Source: Rhinopomastus cyanomelas (Eukaryota > Chordata > Aves > Bucerotiformes > Rhinopomastidae). Taken from it: a stretch of DNA of 64,000 nucleotides. The stretch lies in contig VXBP01004231.1 of the NCBI GenBank assembly GCA_013400115.1, positions 215,251-279,250 on the forward strand. Reading direction: 5' to 3'. The translations under genes were made by a program, and so were the position numbers. Of the stretch, positions 47,646-60,420 are shown in pieces (within the stretch, counting starts at the first letter, position 1; every line of letters begins with the position of its first letter). The notes under the pieces were generated by a model. That model had not been told where the DNA came from and did no database searches. It saw only the letters and a program-made list of their open reading frames with translations.

Positions 47646-47991
47646 GCTTGCACCAGCACATCTGGACTTAAAGCTAAGTCTGAAGTGTTCTGTCTGTGGT
47701 AGTTGTGTTTGGAGATATACATATACATCCACTCTTTTTTCATTCATTCTACCTGTAAGAGCTTTACATCCCTTTTATCTTCCTCTTTCCTCCTCTGTCC
47801 GTCTCTCTTTGTCTTTTCCACTGATGCTGGTTTCAGTGGTCATTGGACAGTCCTTCAACTCACTCTTTCTAATGACCTAGATTTAGGGAGTAATAATGTA
47901 AATTCAGTTTGGTCAACTGAGCACTGACTTTTTTATAAGCCCAGAGCCTGGCTTAGGCTGGATGATGGCTGTCATGGGTGCAGCTTCCTAT
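47646..47991. other. Unique spacer between two CR1 copies
   Basis: Pyrimidine-rich 47740-47830; no gene seen. Confidence 0.5.
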
Positions 47992-48195
47992 CACAGTATC
48001 ACAGTATTACCAAGGTTGGAAGAGACCTCATAGATCATCAAGTCCAACCTGTCACCACAGAGCTCAAGGCTAGACCATGGCACCAAGTGCCATGTCCAAT
48101 CCTGCCTTGAACAGCTCCAGAGTTGGCGACTCCACCACCTCCCTGGGCAGGCCGTTCCAGTGGCCAATGACTCTCTCAGTGAAGAAAATGTTGGT
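47992..48195 (-). repeat. CR1 LINE 3' fragment, TACTGTGA-tail subfamily
   Basis: A reversed terminus CACAGTATCACAGTATTACC, then GGTTGGAAGAGACCTCATAG, CCAACCTGTCACCACAGAGC, CCTTGAACAGCTCCAGAG and CACCTCCCTGGGCAGGCC. About 200 bp and well preserved. Confidence 0.93.
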
Positions 48196-50854
48196 GCAGT
48201 GTGCAAGTTGAAGAAGACCTAAGAGAAGTTGCAATTAGAGTAGCACCTGAGCATATGCAGAAGTCGTAAATGATCCTTTCATAAAACCAAATAACTTGCA
48301 TTCAGCCTACGTGACCTTATGCAAATGATCTATCAACTGAGCACAAGTGGTCTTCTGGTAAGTCCATATCATGTTCTAAATATAAAATAATTTCCTGACC
48401 TTGTAATGTCTGTTTTCAAGCATAAATCCAGTAGCTTTTTAGTTTGGCACACTACCAGTTTGTAGAGCATCTTGGCTGGCACAGTCCTGTCATGGTGAGA
48501 TTATCTCTGCAGAGACCTGAAACAAGTAATTGTATGTGGTCCTTGAGCCTTTGATTTTCTCATGAATAATATATCTGCTTGTATCACTGCTGCTCATAAT
48601 AAATTAACAGTGTTTAAATTGGCACAGAATCTGCCAAGGACGCAGACAAATCCCATCCCACTGGTCTCAACTATGGAATACTGTTCTTGGATAGTGTCCC
48701 TGAAGTACTTGTGATATGTGAAGCTGTTGACACGAGTGAAACAAAGAGTGTCTCTGTTCTGGTGATCTTCATAGGAGAACTTCAGTTTGCTCTTTAAAAT
48801 CTCTTGCGTGTTTGTACGTCTAGTGGGAAATGGTTGTTTGTATGAAACCTTGCACTTCGAGTCATGCTGCGCATGTATTTGTGGCCAGCCTTGGTCTGCA
48901 GGAAACAGAAGTGAGGGAAGGTGGAAACCTTCACTGTGGTGGAAAAAAGCAGATATACGTGAAAAGGGGTCTGTGAAGACAGACTGCAGCACAGGAACAT
49001 GAAAATGAGAATAAAACGTCAGTGTCGATTCAGCGTTACAGTGCTCAGGCAACAAATGGAGACTAGAAAACAATATGGAATAAAGCTTTCACATTTGCAT
49101 GCTGCCAGACACTGCTTTGTTCTTCGTAGGTAACTCATCGCCGGCTGGATCTGCAGTCTCTGATGACCTGGGTACAAAGCACAGTTTATTATGTGTGACT
49201 GGAAATATGAAGTAATTACATTGTGTAGCTTCTTGTAACAACTGTGCCTTGCTTTTACCTACTGAAACCAGATAAGTGCTTTTCTTTTTCCTGCCACTTA
49301 TATTAAACTTTTCCTGGTGAAAATACGTATTTAATGTAAAATATGTATTTAAACTTCCAAAACAAATGATGACCATCTGTCCATACTACTGTGTTACTTG
49401 GTAGCTCTTTGTTTTCTGATTAGAAAGTGTTTAAAGTGAATTTACAACGCTAGTTCTTTTTTGTTCAGAAGAGCAGAACTGGCACTGTGTCGTAACATAC
49501 AAGTGCAGGTTTTTAAAAACTTTCAGCCATATCGTTAGATCTGGTCGTGCTCTGGAGGTTGATCTTGTAGCAGAGCTCTCCAAATCAGCAAACTGTGTTT
49601 CCTATCCTCCTCACTCTCTGGCCTGTCACTAATTTTACACTGCAATTGTTGGTGAAGAGAAGGAGAAAATAGATAACGTGTTGTTTTTCTCTGCTCTCAA
49701 TGGTCTGCAGTTGGTAGCAGGGCTATGACCTCTTACCTGGATAAATTTAGTGGGTTACCTTAAATTCCAAAGTGCTCTTTGGAAGCTTTACCCTTCTGTG
49801 AAATGTAAAACCTGGTTCTGGTTTGCAAATGTAGCAAAAAGACTCAACTGGTGACACAAAATGTTACTTTTAGGGTTATAATTCCTTTCTTTTTTTTTTC
49901 CTAAATAACCTCAAAGCTCAGTAGCCATCACAAAATGAAGTGTGTATTAGGAGTTGTTGCAAAAAGAGTAGTGTGGAACAGAAAAGAGTGAAGCTTCTGC
50001 CAAAACTAATTTTCTACCCACACCTTGTCTTTTCCAAACAATTCTGGCCCTCCTATTTAAAAACAAAAAAAGGGAAAAAAGCTTAGAAAAAAGAAAGCAA
50101 AGTAAGGGTTTCTTTAGAAGAAAAAACAGGTCAAGTAGTTTGGGATCTGTGTCTATCAAGAGCTTTTATAGAACTTACAAAATCCTAAGTGGTAGGGAAA
50201 TGGTGGATTGACTGTTCTGCAGGTCTAGTTATAGATATCGTTGTCTTTTACAAATAGGCTGATTCTTTGGGGAGTATTTAGTCAGGTTTAAAATTACAGT
50301 TTTAGCAAAAAAACACCCAACCAAAACATTGGGGATGCTGCGTAGCATTGCCTTGGCTTAGAGTGAGGACTACAGGAGGCCACATGGATTAAAAAGTTAT
50401 GCCCATATTCAGAGAATGACTCGTAGACCCATAAAATTAATATTTATGTTGTAAAAGGCCAAGGGAAAACTAAAAATAGAAGGGAAACATGACCAGCAGT
50501 GAGCATAGCTAAGGCTGGTAAGAAACACTGGATTACTTTAGAGTCAGAAGGTGTTTTAACTTTCTGTGTATTGTGCAGTGTATTGGCCTAACGTGAAAGC
50601 CATGTGGTGAAGTGTTGTGCTGTAGAAAGATAGGGAAGTTAAATGCTGTATTTGTTTTATTGTGTAATTACATAATAGGATGTCTATGGAATAATTTCAG
50701 TAACAGGCATTGAAGGACTTGCTCTTTAGTAGAAAAAAATCTGGACTTTTAAACATTGATGCACCCAGGTAATTGGTTTCAATAGGACGGTCCACGGCGC
50801 TTCCCGGACCGTTAATGTTGCTTTTTCAGAAGCTTTGAAGTACTGGCGAAGGAG
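48196..50854. other. Intergenic, no gene recognised
   Basis: The longest frame is 159 codons (minus strand, 48594-49073) with no recognisable domain. Unique AT-leaning sequence otherwise. Confidence 0.5.
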
Positions 50855-52190
50855 CACAAAACAGGCTAACATGCCAGCATCCAAGGAGGGTAAAAGGCAT
50901 GACCTGGATAATTATGTGTCTGTCAGCTTGACATCAGTACTGGGCAAAATAATAAGGAGCATAATTAATAATGAATTAAAGGAGTGTTGTATAATTAGCG
51001 CAAATCAACATGAGTTATAGGAAAAGCAGACCATATCAAGCCAGCATGAGGTATTTTTGATGAAATTAGGAAGTAGTGGTTAATAAAGCTGAAAACGTTA
51101 ATGTAGTATCCTCTGGTTTTTGTAGGGATTAGACTTGGGCCATATTTTGATCCAGAAACGAAGGTCTGTGTAATCAACCAGCACCACTTCACATGTTTTG
51201 CAGTGTATTAAAGGGTAGTCAATCCTGAGGTGTGAAAAGTGTTGAATGATTCACTGCTGGAAGAATGCATTCCTCCTGCACACCCTTTCTCAGTCCGTGA
51301 TGCTTAGTTTCTTATCACTGTCCTAAAAAGCAAGTAATACTTATCACTGGTTTGCTGAGAGCTGTAAGGTTGAAGTGTTGTGAAGAGGAGGATTCGTCAG
51401 TGGTACTATTCACTCACATTTATCCAGCCAAAGTTGGCACAAAGCTGAAGGTGCTCCAACGCTATGAACTGTGCAAGCAAAATAAAATGTCCATATTTAC
51501 TCTAAAAATGTATTTCTGTGAGGTGATAACTGTCACAGAGTTGGGATTTACCCTGTGTGAATAGCAGCCTTAATATCTCCTGGTAACAGGAAACGTTGAC
51601 TGTGAACTTTGATTGGGGGAGTTTGGTGATCATCAGATCACTGTGAGTTTCCAGTTCCCTTGTGTCTTAAGTAACTGCTATGAACTTTGGAGCAATAAAT
51701 AGAACTGTAGGCATATCATTCTGAATTCTGCATGAATGCATTTGCTGCTCAAATGCTGTGTCCAGTTGGAGCTCTGTGTTCATTAGGTAATATGGCTAAA
51801 TTAGAGAAAGTTCACAGAAAACTATGACACTAATTACAGGAGGAGAAAATGTGTTGTGTAATGAAAGATCTGACAAGCTGCATCTTTGAACTTCCTTATA
51901 AATGAGGTTAAGGGATGACTTGATCAGGGTCTGCCAGTACAAATGCAGGGAACAAAACCTTTATAATGGGGTCTTTAGTCTGCCTAAAAAGGATAAGACC
52001 TCGTTGCTGCCTAAAAAGGGTAATACTTAGTGGCTGGAAGCTATAGACCAGCAGATCTGACCAGGGGAAAGAACTTCACAGCAGGAGTGATTTACCAAGG
52101 ACTGCAGTAGGTTCTGCAGTGCTCCTGACACTGTTTTGAAGGCTGTTACATTCTAAAAAGTGCATTAATTAAAACAATGCTGGAATCTGG
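50855..52190 (+). repeat. Ancient CR1-type LINE, strongly decayed, with RT trace
   Basis: At 50880-51010 a short open stretch preserves a reverse-transcriptase segment (DLDNY, VSLTSVLGKIIRSIIN, then CIISANQHE), the conserved start of the CR1 RT domain. At 51790-52130 old CR1 3' landmarks follow: GGCTAAATTAGAGAAAG, AGGGATGACTTGATCAGGG, ATAATGGGGTCTTTAGTC, TTAGTGGCTGGAAGCTATAG. The distance between the two parts fits one element whose middle has decayed beyond recognition. Two separate insertions cannot be excluded. Confidence 0.6.
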
Positions 52191-54614
52191 AAATCATGAG
52201 ACAGCTGTAGGTAGGTCATTGCAGTGGTCCATCCTCCATCTGTAGAAATGAAATCTCTGTCAGGCCAGAGACACTGTTTCTGTTGGACAGTGGTGCATTA
52301 AAAATGTTTTTTTCTGAGCTTGTTCTGAATGTGGCACAAAAAGGAGTTAAACTTTGTTTTCTTACAAAAATGTTCAGTAGTCTGAGTGATGGGGACGTGA
52401 GCTCTGCTGCTGCAGAAGTCTCGCTGGCTTTGTAGCAATGTGGGAAAAGACCAAACCTCAAATTCTGATGTTTATGACGATGAGGAGTGGTCAGCATCAG
52501 CTTGGTGCCTAAGAAAGTCAGAAAAACTGCAACAAAAACAAGTTGGTGCTTTCAGAACATGGACCATTTAGAGGTATCCATTCTGACTTTCTTAGTTAAG
52601 GGAGCATATGTGACACCAGTACTACCTCGGGGGATGAAAAAGAATTGATACCAATCAAAGTTAAGTCCTGGTCTCCAAAGGTTGTTTTTTTGTCAGTATT
52701 GCTTGGTGATGTTTTTGTACTAGATTCTGGAATGTACTTTTTAAAGGTTTGCTCACCCTGTCAAGTGCCACTCTGGGTTGCAGTGGCTTCGCAGGTTCTA
52801 CTTGGCTTTGACGAAGCAACTGGCACTCAACACCTCCTATGTTGGATAGTAGCATCTTCCTCCAGAGCAGCCACAGAGTGAAGTGTTGCCTGTTGGATCA
52901 TGAAATGTCTCACGTTTGTGACAGTTAGCACAAATCAGAAGTCATCGTATTGAGGCTTTCTGGGGAGCCTAAGTCAATATTAGGGAAACCTGTACACATC
53001 AATGAAGTAATTATCTTGATAAAACCAATTGAAAATATTTTTAAAGTATATTAAAAGAAAACAACCCCACAAAAAGAGCCCCCTCTAAACTCCAAACACT
53101 AATCTTTGATAATGGTCTGCAATGAAGAGATAACAGTACTGGAAGTATTCAAAAAAGAAACTATTTAGTAAGTGATGTTCTGTGATTGAAGCCATCTGAT
53201 ACTGGTGTTAAACGACAGTACAATGTGTCCCATTCCATACAGTAAATGGCAAGAATGATTCTCCCAGTAAAGACTTTTAGACTTGTGGGACTGGATAACG
53301 TTGACAGCAAATAGCTGAAGAGCTTTTGTTGTCACTGACAGATCCAACTCCTTGAACACAGGTAATTCATCAGAGAATGTGAGGAAGTGGATGTGGTTGT
53401 GTTTAAAGATGCCATTGGTGGTTGCTGCTTATTCTTGTTTCCTGCTCCACTAAAAGAAAGTGATTATTATCTGTCATTTAACTTCCGTGAAGGTTTTGAA
53501 ACTGTGTCCTGCACCCTTTGTTTTCTTTAGCTAAAGTGCAGAGAATGCTGGTGATTCAAAAGTTAGCAATTTTTCAGCACCTTAAAATATGATTAGCTAC
53601 ACTGACTGTACAAACTTAGCATTAAGCATGTTGCTGCCGCAGGCACAAACACAACAGCAGCAGGAGACTCCACTTTATACACAAGGGAACGTGTCCACCA
53701 CCTGGAGTGACATGGTGCTGGAAGCTCATGCAGACTTGGCTGTCTGCTCTGCCCTCTAGGTCCTCACTTGCTGCAGTTCCTATGTTACAGGGGTTTTTTT
53801 TCTGTATGTTGGCTCTTGCATTCCTGGCCTCGTGACCTCATGCAATGAGATTTCATTGTGCACAGCTGAGTGGTTCAGGTACTTGCAAAGTGATTTATCT
53901 CTGTCTTTTTGTACTGCTTTGCAAACATTGGCATACTCAGAAATGGTTTTGTATTTATTTCTAATTTTGTTTGGTGTCAGGCCTCACCTCATGAGAAGCA
54001 TCTTTGTTTGACAAGGATTCCCTTATTTGAAACAACTTTCTGAATCTGCCACCCAGATTTCCATCATTTCAAAACAGAAACCTAACAATAGTGTAATGCT
54101 TTCCCTAATTTACTCAAAACACTTACTGGCCTCCCATGTTTCACCATATGGATTTTATTTTTTTTCTCCTGTGTTCTTGTTTTGATTGATTTTATGTAGA
54201 ATACTTTCTGTATTTCCAATTTGCTACTGTAAAAAATCTCTTATTTCAGTTCTTTTGTTATCTTGTGTGCATTGATAGCTTCCGTGGTTATTTGGATAAG
54301 AGTCTGCTTCAATAGGAATAGCAGATCGTAGCTGCTAAAGCTTGTAGCTGACTGGAAAGTGCTGAATATTTCAAAATAATAGTGTGTTTTGTGTTTGGCT
54401 TTTTTTGTTAGAAAATATTGATATGTCTGTGTTTGCATGTGGAGGAAGGCATACGCAAGTCAGGAATCGCATGTGTGCTTAGCTTTAAATTAAAGACAAG
54501 CAAAACCCCTCCTTTTCTGGCTTGTGACTGAGTTTTCCTGTTCTCGACTTCTGTCTGAATACTTGGAAAATACATTGCCAAGCAGAAGTATTTTGGGAAA
54601 AAAAATTTCGGTGC
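52191..54614. other. Intergenic, no gene recognised
   Basis: Unique sequence with frames under 95 codons. No RNA gene or repeat was identified. Confidence 0.5.
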
Positions 54615-54666
54615 ATTGGACTAGATGATCTTTTGAGGTCCCTTCCAATCCCTAATGATGCTGTGA
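54615..54666 (+). repeat. CR1 LINE 3' tip, AATCCCTAATG subfamily
   Basis: About 50 bp only: TTGGACTAGATGATCTTTTG, AGGTCCCTTCCAATCCC and AATGATGCTGTGA. Extreme 5' truncation. Confidence 0.88.
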
Positions 54667-54784
54667 AAAATTAGCCCAAATCCATTTAGATACTTTTTCA
54701 GCCTCTCCTGCATATTTTAAGAGGGTTTTCCCAACAGTTCTAGTAACACTTTTGTTTGTTGTTTAATGAACAAAAAAATGCAAA

Positions 54785-54966
54785 GATCATCAGGCATTTG
54801 AAACAGGCTGCCCAGAGTAGTCCTGGAATTATCACTCCTGGATGTGTTTAGAAGTGGAGTAGTTCTGGAGCTTAGAGGTGTGGTTCGTTTAGTGGTGGGC
54901 CTGGCAGAGTTAGGTAGGTGGGCTTGATCTTGAAGGACTTTTCCAGCCTAAATGATTATATAATTC
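54785..54966 (+). repeat. CR1 LINE 3' fragment, older subfamily
   Basis: GGCATTTGAAACAGGCTGCC, GTCCTGGAATTATCACTCCT, GGATGTGTTTAGAAGTGG, TTGATCTTGAAGGACTTTTC and a decayed ATGATTATATAATTC end. Confidence 0.85.
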
Positions 54967-56059
54967 AGTGGTTTGCTTCTTGTTGCTGTTAACTTTGTTT
55001 GATAAAGCTGACTTCCTCCTTTGAAGTTGTTGTTAAGAACTGTGTAACTTGCTGTATTGCTGTTGGAACAGTAAAAAATACTTGGAAATAAAATGTGTGA
55101 ATTAAGAGATTCAGTCCGCTATGCTGTTCCCTTTCAAGTCATAGAGGAAGAAGCATGTTGAACTTGCTGTCTTGAAACTGCTTGTGCTTGATCCAGGTCA
55201 GTATTATGAATTCCTGATGACCAGTGTTGTCATAATCTATCAAATGTTTTCTTTCAGAAGGGAAACAAACCTTCATACTGCTGCTCACATTCTTATGTTG
55301 CTAGAACAGATCATCTCTCTAGCCAAAGACAATTTAATATCAGGCAGCTGATTTGTGTTTTAGGGAGTTTCTAATTCATTCCCCTATTTATAGGTTTTGA
55401 ATACCACCCTCTCTATTAATTATTCATGTAACCTGCTAAAAATCTATCTTTGGAAGCTGAAGAGAAGCTAAATCCAGCACAATGTGACTACTACTTTTTT
55501 CTGCACCTCTGTGTATCACAGATTCCACTGCTCGCTCACTTCCCTTTGGTCCATTCCATCAGTTATCTGTCTGCAGGTAATGTGCTGTGGTTTACCTGTA
55601 ACCTCTCATTGATATGGAGGAACCTAGAGGTCTGGGAGCTTGTGCTGGGGGCCTCTACTCTGGGTGAGAGAGCAGCGCACTCGTGGAGCCAGTCCTGCGG
55701 TGAAACTAGCACCTTCTAAGATGCTAAGGAGTCTTGGCTGTCTCAGGAGTGAATGGGGCCAGGCTGAGCTGGGATGAGACATGACTAAAACTGCTGCATC
55801 TTCAAGTGCACCAAAGGTGGAGCGTGTTGACTACAAGTCACCTGACAAGAAAACTTGTAACCACACTGAACTCTCCTGTTAGGGCAACAGGCAGCACGGT
55901 GACAACCACTCTCTCTGTGGGACACTGCTCAAGCTTACTACTCATTTCTGATGCCTGTAATAAGGTAAGTGATATTCTACATTAGGTAAAAGTGTGCTAG
56001 TGACATTTATATATATCCTACAGCAGCTTAATTGTTAGTAGTGTAGTGAACAGTAGTGT

Positions 56060-56260
56060 CTGACCATTGTCTAAATCACTGTCTAGCACTCAATTATTGA
56101 TTAATCACCATTTGATTGCTATTGGATTTTTAGTCAATCATCAGTTATCATTGATGATTTTGTAATTGTTTTATCATTAATGCAACCCTTTGAGTTAACA
56201 CTAGAAGGATGACTTCTCTTAATAATCACTTGCAGTAAGGGTCCATGAGCAAATTAATGC
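56060..56260. promoter_or_regulatory. Candidate enhancer, dense homeodomain/TALE-like motifs with palindromes
   Basis: About 200 bp packed with ATTGATTAATCACC, TTGATTGCTATTGG, CAATCATCAG, TTATCATTGATGATTTTG and TAATTGTTTTATCATTAATG. TGATTAATCA (56098-56107) is a perfect palindrome. AATCATCA (56136-56143) and TGATGATT (56152-56159) form perfect 8-bp inverted arms. Repeated TGAT/ATCA cores are typical of PBX/MEIS/HOX-type sites. No coding frame and no repeat. Function is inferred. Confidence 0.4.
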
Positions 56261-59200
56261 TAAATGAAGTGGAAAACCTACGCCCGTGATCAAGTGAAAA
56301 TGGTGTGGGAATGCTCATTGTTTATAAATACTTTAGTCTGAAGCTTTCATGGGTCTTGATGTTGATAGACAATGTAAGGTTCTATACATCAGCCTCTGAA
56401 GAAAGACTTATTTCTATGAATGAGTTCTGTACAGATAAGAAAAAAAATCCCCAAACGTCTATACTTTATTCTGCTCTTTGGAGTGTCTCTGATTTGGTGG
56501 GGGGACATTTTTCTGGTCCAGGTATCATCTAACATAAAATGAACAATGTAAGGAAGCATGAACTGGGATCCTAAACTATTTCACATCTAGCTGTGTGTCA
56601 TTGTCTCTTAAGCTAGCATCTGCTTTTCTTCTGCATGGTTTCTTTGTGAGTGAACGAATGCCTGTGGAGTTAGTTGCATGGTGGCAAAATGCTAGCAGAA
56701 GGATGGATATAGCTGCTTCCTTGCAGTAAGAGTGCCCTGTCTCTGTATAGCTTAGAGACACAAGGGCTGGCTGTGCAAGCTTCCAAGTAATGAAGCATCA
56801 GGGCTTTGCTTCCTTTGAAAATGGAACTTGCTATTATTCCAGTCAGTGTAATGATGACTGAGGTAGAAATTCAAATAATTTTGTGTTTGGACTCTGAATC
56901 CAAACAGTCACACCTTTTTTTTTCCTTCCCCCCCCAATCCCCTTTCTTTTTTTGTTGATCTTCAGCCCCATCACTTCAGCTAACTGGCTGTTTTCAGGAC
57001 AAGCCTACAAGCTAATGTTTTGATCTTCTGCATCTTTTGCTACATAGGAAGCACTAGCACTATGGTTTCTGGTCTTGGAAATGGACGTGTGAATTGTATG
57101 TGCTGTAATTCTGTAATTGTCCTGTTTCTCTGTCTCTTGGCCTAGTTTTCCAGACAAGATCTTATGTAAGAAAACACACACAATAATCTTCTTTTCCTTT
57201 ATCATCACTTGATTTCATTGTAGAGATTGAACCGAACTGTATGCAACAAACCAAAAGTGGTCAATACAGAAGATAAACTGAGATTGTTTTCCCTTTCTCT
57301 CTACTTTTTGCTTTCTGTACTGTCCACACTGAGTATTTATTGGATGAGGATTTTTCTACTTGTAGAAGTATTTTTACAAATACAAGGGCAGCATCCCATG
57401 TTGGTAAATCCTTAGTTATGAAGTAGACATGATGAGGTACTTTGGCCATTGTGTAGGATGGGGAAAAGTACCTTATATAATTCAAGTAAAATACATATGT
57501 GTGTTAGGAAGCTGGAAATACTTGGAGAGGAAGAAGAAGTACAATAACAATCCAAAACAGAACCCAAACAAATGCACAGTGATTTAATACTTGTTTTTGG
57601 TGGCTTGCCAGTGAAGCCCAGGGAAGTCACACTGTTCAGGCCACCACTCTGAACCACATGGTCCTATCTGAAGTGCTTCATGTATCATGCATTATAGGAG
57701 GTAGAGGAACAGTGACATGTGGTTTGCTTTAGCAGTAAACTCCTTTAGGACTGTTTGGTTAAGTGACTTAATGGCTTATTCTTAACGTTCTTCTCTTTTG
57801 TATTGAGACCTCATGACTCAAAATGACCAAAAATAATGCAGGTTCTACTTGGCAGCAGGTCACTGTGAAATATTTTTTGTCCAACTTTATTGCTTTTGAA
57901 AAAAGTCAAGAAAAATGTGGGTATGTGAGATGCTTAGGGAGACCTACATCTTCCGTGTAGGTCCATGGCTCCTGTATGTCTTGTGTATGCTCTGTATAAT
58001 GGCAACAAACAAAAATGTTTTAATATAGAATCCGAACCTCATTATAATCTGCTCCATCTTAAAAATACCAAAGTCTTGGCATAAGCCACCGATAAATGGT
58101 GTAAAAGCATAAGCAAAGGGGAATTGGAGGCTGTGGGACATCCCTGCTGAGATAGGAAAAGTAGTGAGGAAAAGATGAGAGCAACTGAGTATTTGAAGAA
58201 TGGAAGGAAATTCAAAGGCAGCAAACTTTGGTCCAGATTTTGGGTTGATTTTTATTCCTAATACAGAAAGTATCTGTGCCTGCATCCTGCACAGGATTTT
58301 TTAGAAAACGTTCAGTACCAGATATGAATAGGAGAACTTGGAAACTCTTTTTAAAAACAAAATGTCTTGGAACAGCCTAGAAGGATAATGATAGTCATTC
58401 TCTATACATATTTTAAATTACATTATTATAAAAGATAAATTAATAGTCAAAAATGAACTTTTTTATGTAAATAGAGTTTTTTTTCCAGGAAAAATATCCT
58501 TTCTTAAGTACATTGTAGTTATGCACATATAGAGGAAAAACTGGCAAATGTCCTGGGCTGGGATGGAGTAAAACAGAGCAGTACTGTGGTACAAGCAGCA
58601 TTTAATCTGTTTTGATCTATGTGTAAGTGATAACAGGAGGTGAATCTAGGTAAAATATCCATAATGTGATGAAGGGCAAATATCTGTTAAGTAACTTTCT
58701 CCAGCTTTTGGGTTTTAATTAGCCAGCTAAAACCAGAACCTCTTTGTTAGCACTTTGTGGTCTACCTGTAACAAGCAGTGAATGGACAAGGTACTGGGTG
58801 ACTGCTAGTGACAGAGCAGGAGGTACTGTGCTGTTTCTCAAACCTGCCCCAGATCCTGAGTATTAAGAGTGTTGCTTTCTTGTTCTCCTTTCCCTTAAGG
58901 CACCAACCATCCTCAAATGATACTAAAGGAAGCACACTCTTTACACTGAAAAAAACCACTAAAACAAAACCAATGAATTTGCTTTGAAGAGGCTCTTCTT
59001 GGAGCCTGTACATTTCTAACCATCTGCCACCATTAGCTAATAGCTTGTTGTTTAAAAAACATCTCTCTCACTGTCAGAGAGAAAGAGGGAACTTTTCCCC
59101 TCTTGCAAAGTATGTCTGCAGGTTTTGGCAGATTTGTAACTCCAGAGAATAAGGCATTTCTGTTGTACTGGGAGACCTGTTCACAGCCAGCTTCTACTCT

Positions 59201-59320
59201 TCTGAGTGTTCGAGCCATAGCTGCCTTAAGCTTTGAGCACTCTGAACATGCTCTCTCATACCCAAGTACCTCTGCAGTTATTCTAACTGATGAGCCACGG
59301 GCTAACACGGAGACTGTGAC

Positions 59321-60067
59321 ATGGGAATGATAAGAAAGGACAGAGTTCAGAGGAAAGGATTTTGTGAACAAAGTTGTGCTCACTACACAGATGTGAATGC
59401 GTTCGAAAGCCCTCTGAGCTACCTCGCCCTGTCGTACTCTGCCATCAGATTGATTCTCGCAGTCTGCCTGACTTCTTCCATGGCTGTCAAATGCAAAGCT
59501 GCCCAGGCCTCCCTCGCAGCAGGAGGGAGTTACTGTGATAGGAGCTGGCAAAACTATGTGGATTGTTTTGTGTGTGGTGGGTTGGTTGCACTTTTTCTTT
59601 TAAATCCCCTTTTCAGTGTGCCTGAAGCATATACTGCTTTGTGTTGCCAGGGATTACTGCAAAGGAGGTTAACATGTAATTCCTTAAGTAGTCTTAATTA
59701 TTCATTATTTTTAAAAAGTAAATGCAAAGATAGTTTCTGTTTGTCCAGAGAGCCCTTAAGGACTCATTTAGTTAATTGCTTGTCCATTGAGCTAATTGCT
59801 AATCTTAAGAGATTCCTTCGGTCAGCTCCTAGGATGAATTTCCTCAGACCACGCTGGCTTGGCTGCAGTTCTATTTCCTTTCAAAAAGTTTGTCTTGGGT
59901 TCTTTGTAACTTCTAGCTCGCAACTCTGTTTCCTTGTTAAGGGTGCTCAGGGTCGATGTGGGGTCACTATTTATCTTTGCTCGACTCTTCAAGAAACAAG
60001 GAAACAAATGTTTCTTCAGACTTCACTGTGGTTTCACCCAGCTGCTGCCTTTTCCTGTCTGTGCTGA
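59321..60067 (+). other. Unrecognised 248-codon open frame, probably non-coding
   Basis: ATG-started frame, longer than expected for random DNA of this size. The predicted product is Cys-, Ser- and Leu-rich with few acidic residues and has no domain, repeat or signal I recognise. An opposite-strand frame (59033-59551, TTG start) overlaps it. No splice, promoter or poly(A) context supports a gene. It could be an exon of a non-coding RNA or simple chance. Confidence 0.15.
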
Positions 60068-60420
60068 CCCAAGCCATCCTTTTACTTTCTGACTGTTGTC
60101 AGCATAGCTGTAGAACTGCTTGTCGATGATTTAAGGTTCATAGTTAAGCAAATTTTGCTTTGTGCCTTATCTTTTGCTGTCCTCCACATATTTATGCCTC
60201 TGCTTTATACGAATTTTCCACGATTGCCCCTAACGCTGCTTCCTGTGTTGCCACTGGAAGCGGTCTGTTACCAGTGCAGCTCCCTGCAGTAACCAGTAAT
60301 GTCACACAGCAAAGCTTGATCTCGATTAGATGACCTATCCGAGTCACTAAAGAATTTAAGTGTCGGCTGTGTGAATTCACGGCTGTTCAAAGACCCTTTG
60401 TTCCTCTCTAGCAGTGTGGC
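59690..60420. promoter_or_regulatory. Candidate conserved non-coding block(s)
   Basis: 59690-59830 has GTCTTAATTATTCATTATTT, TTTAGTTAATTGCTTG and GAGCTAATTGCTAATC, all homeodomain-like cores. 60200-60420 is unique with CGATTAGATGACC, AACCAGTAATG and CAAAGACCCTTTGTTCC (SOX/TCF-like) plus scattered CpGs. This composition resembles developmental enhancers near IRX-type genes. Inference only. Confidence 0.33.

Noticed and set aside
48594..49073. 159-codon minus-strand frame
   Set aside because: No family motif, no promoter or poly(A) context, composition as expected from untranslated T-rich DNA.
59033..59551. 172-codon minus-strand frame
   Set aside because: Starts with TTG and overlaps the longer plus-strand frame; no recognisable product.
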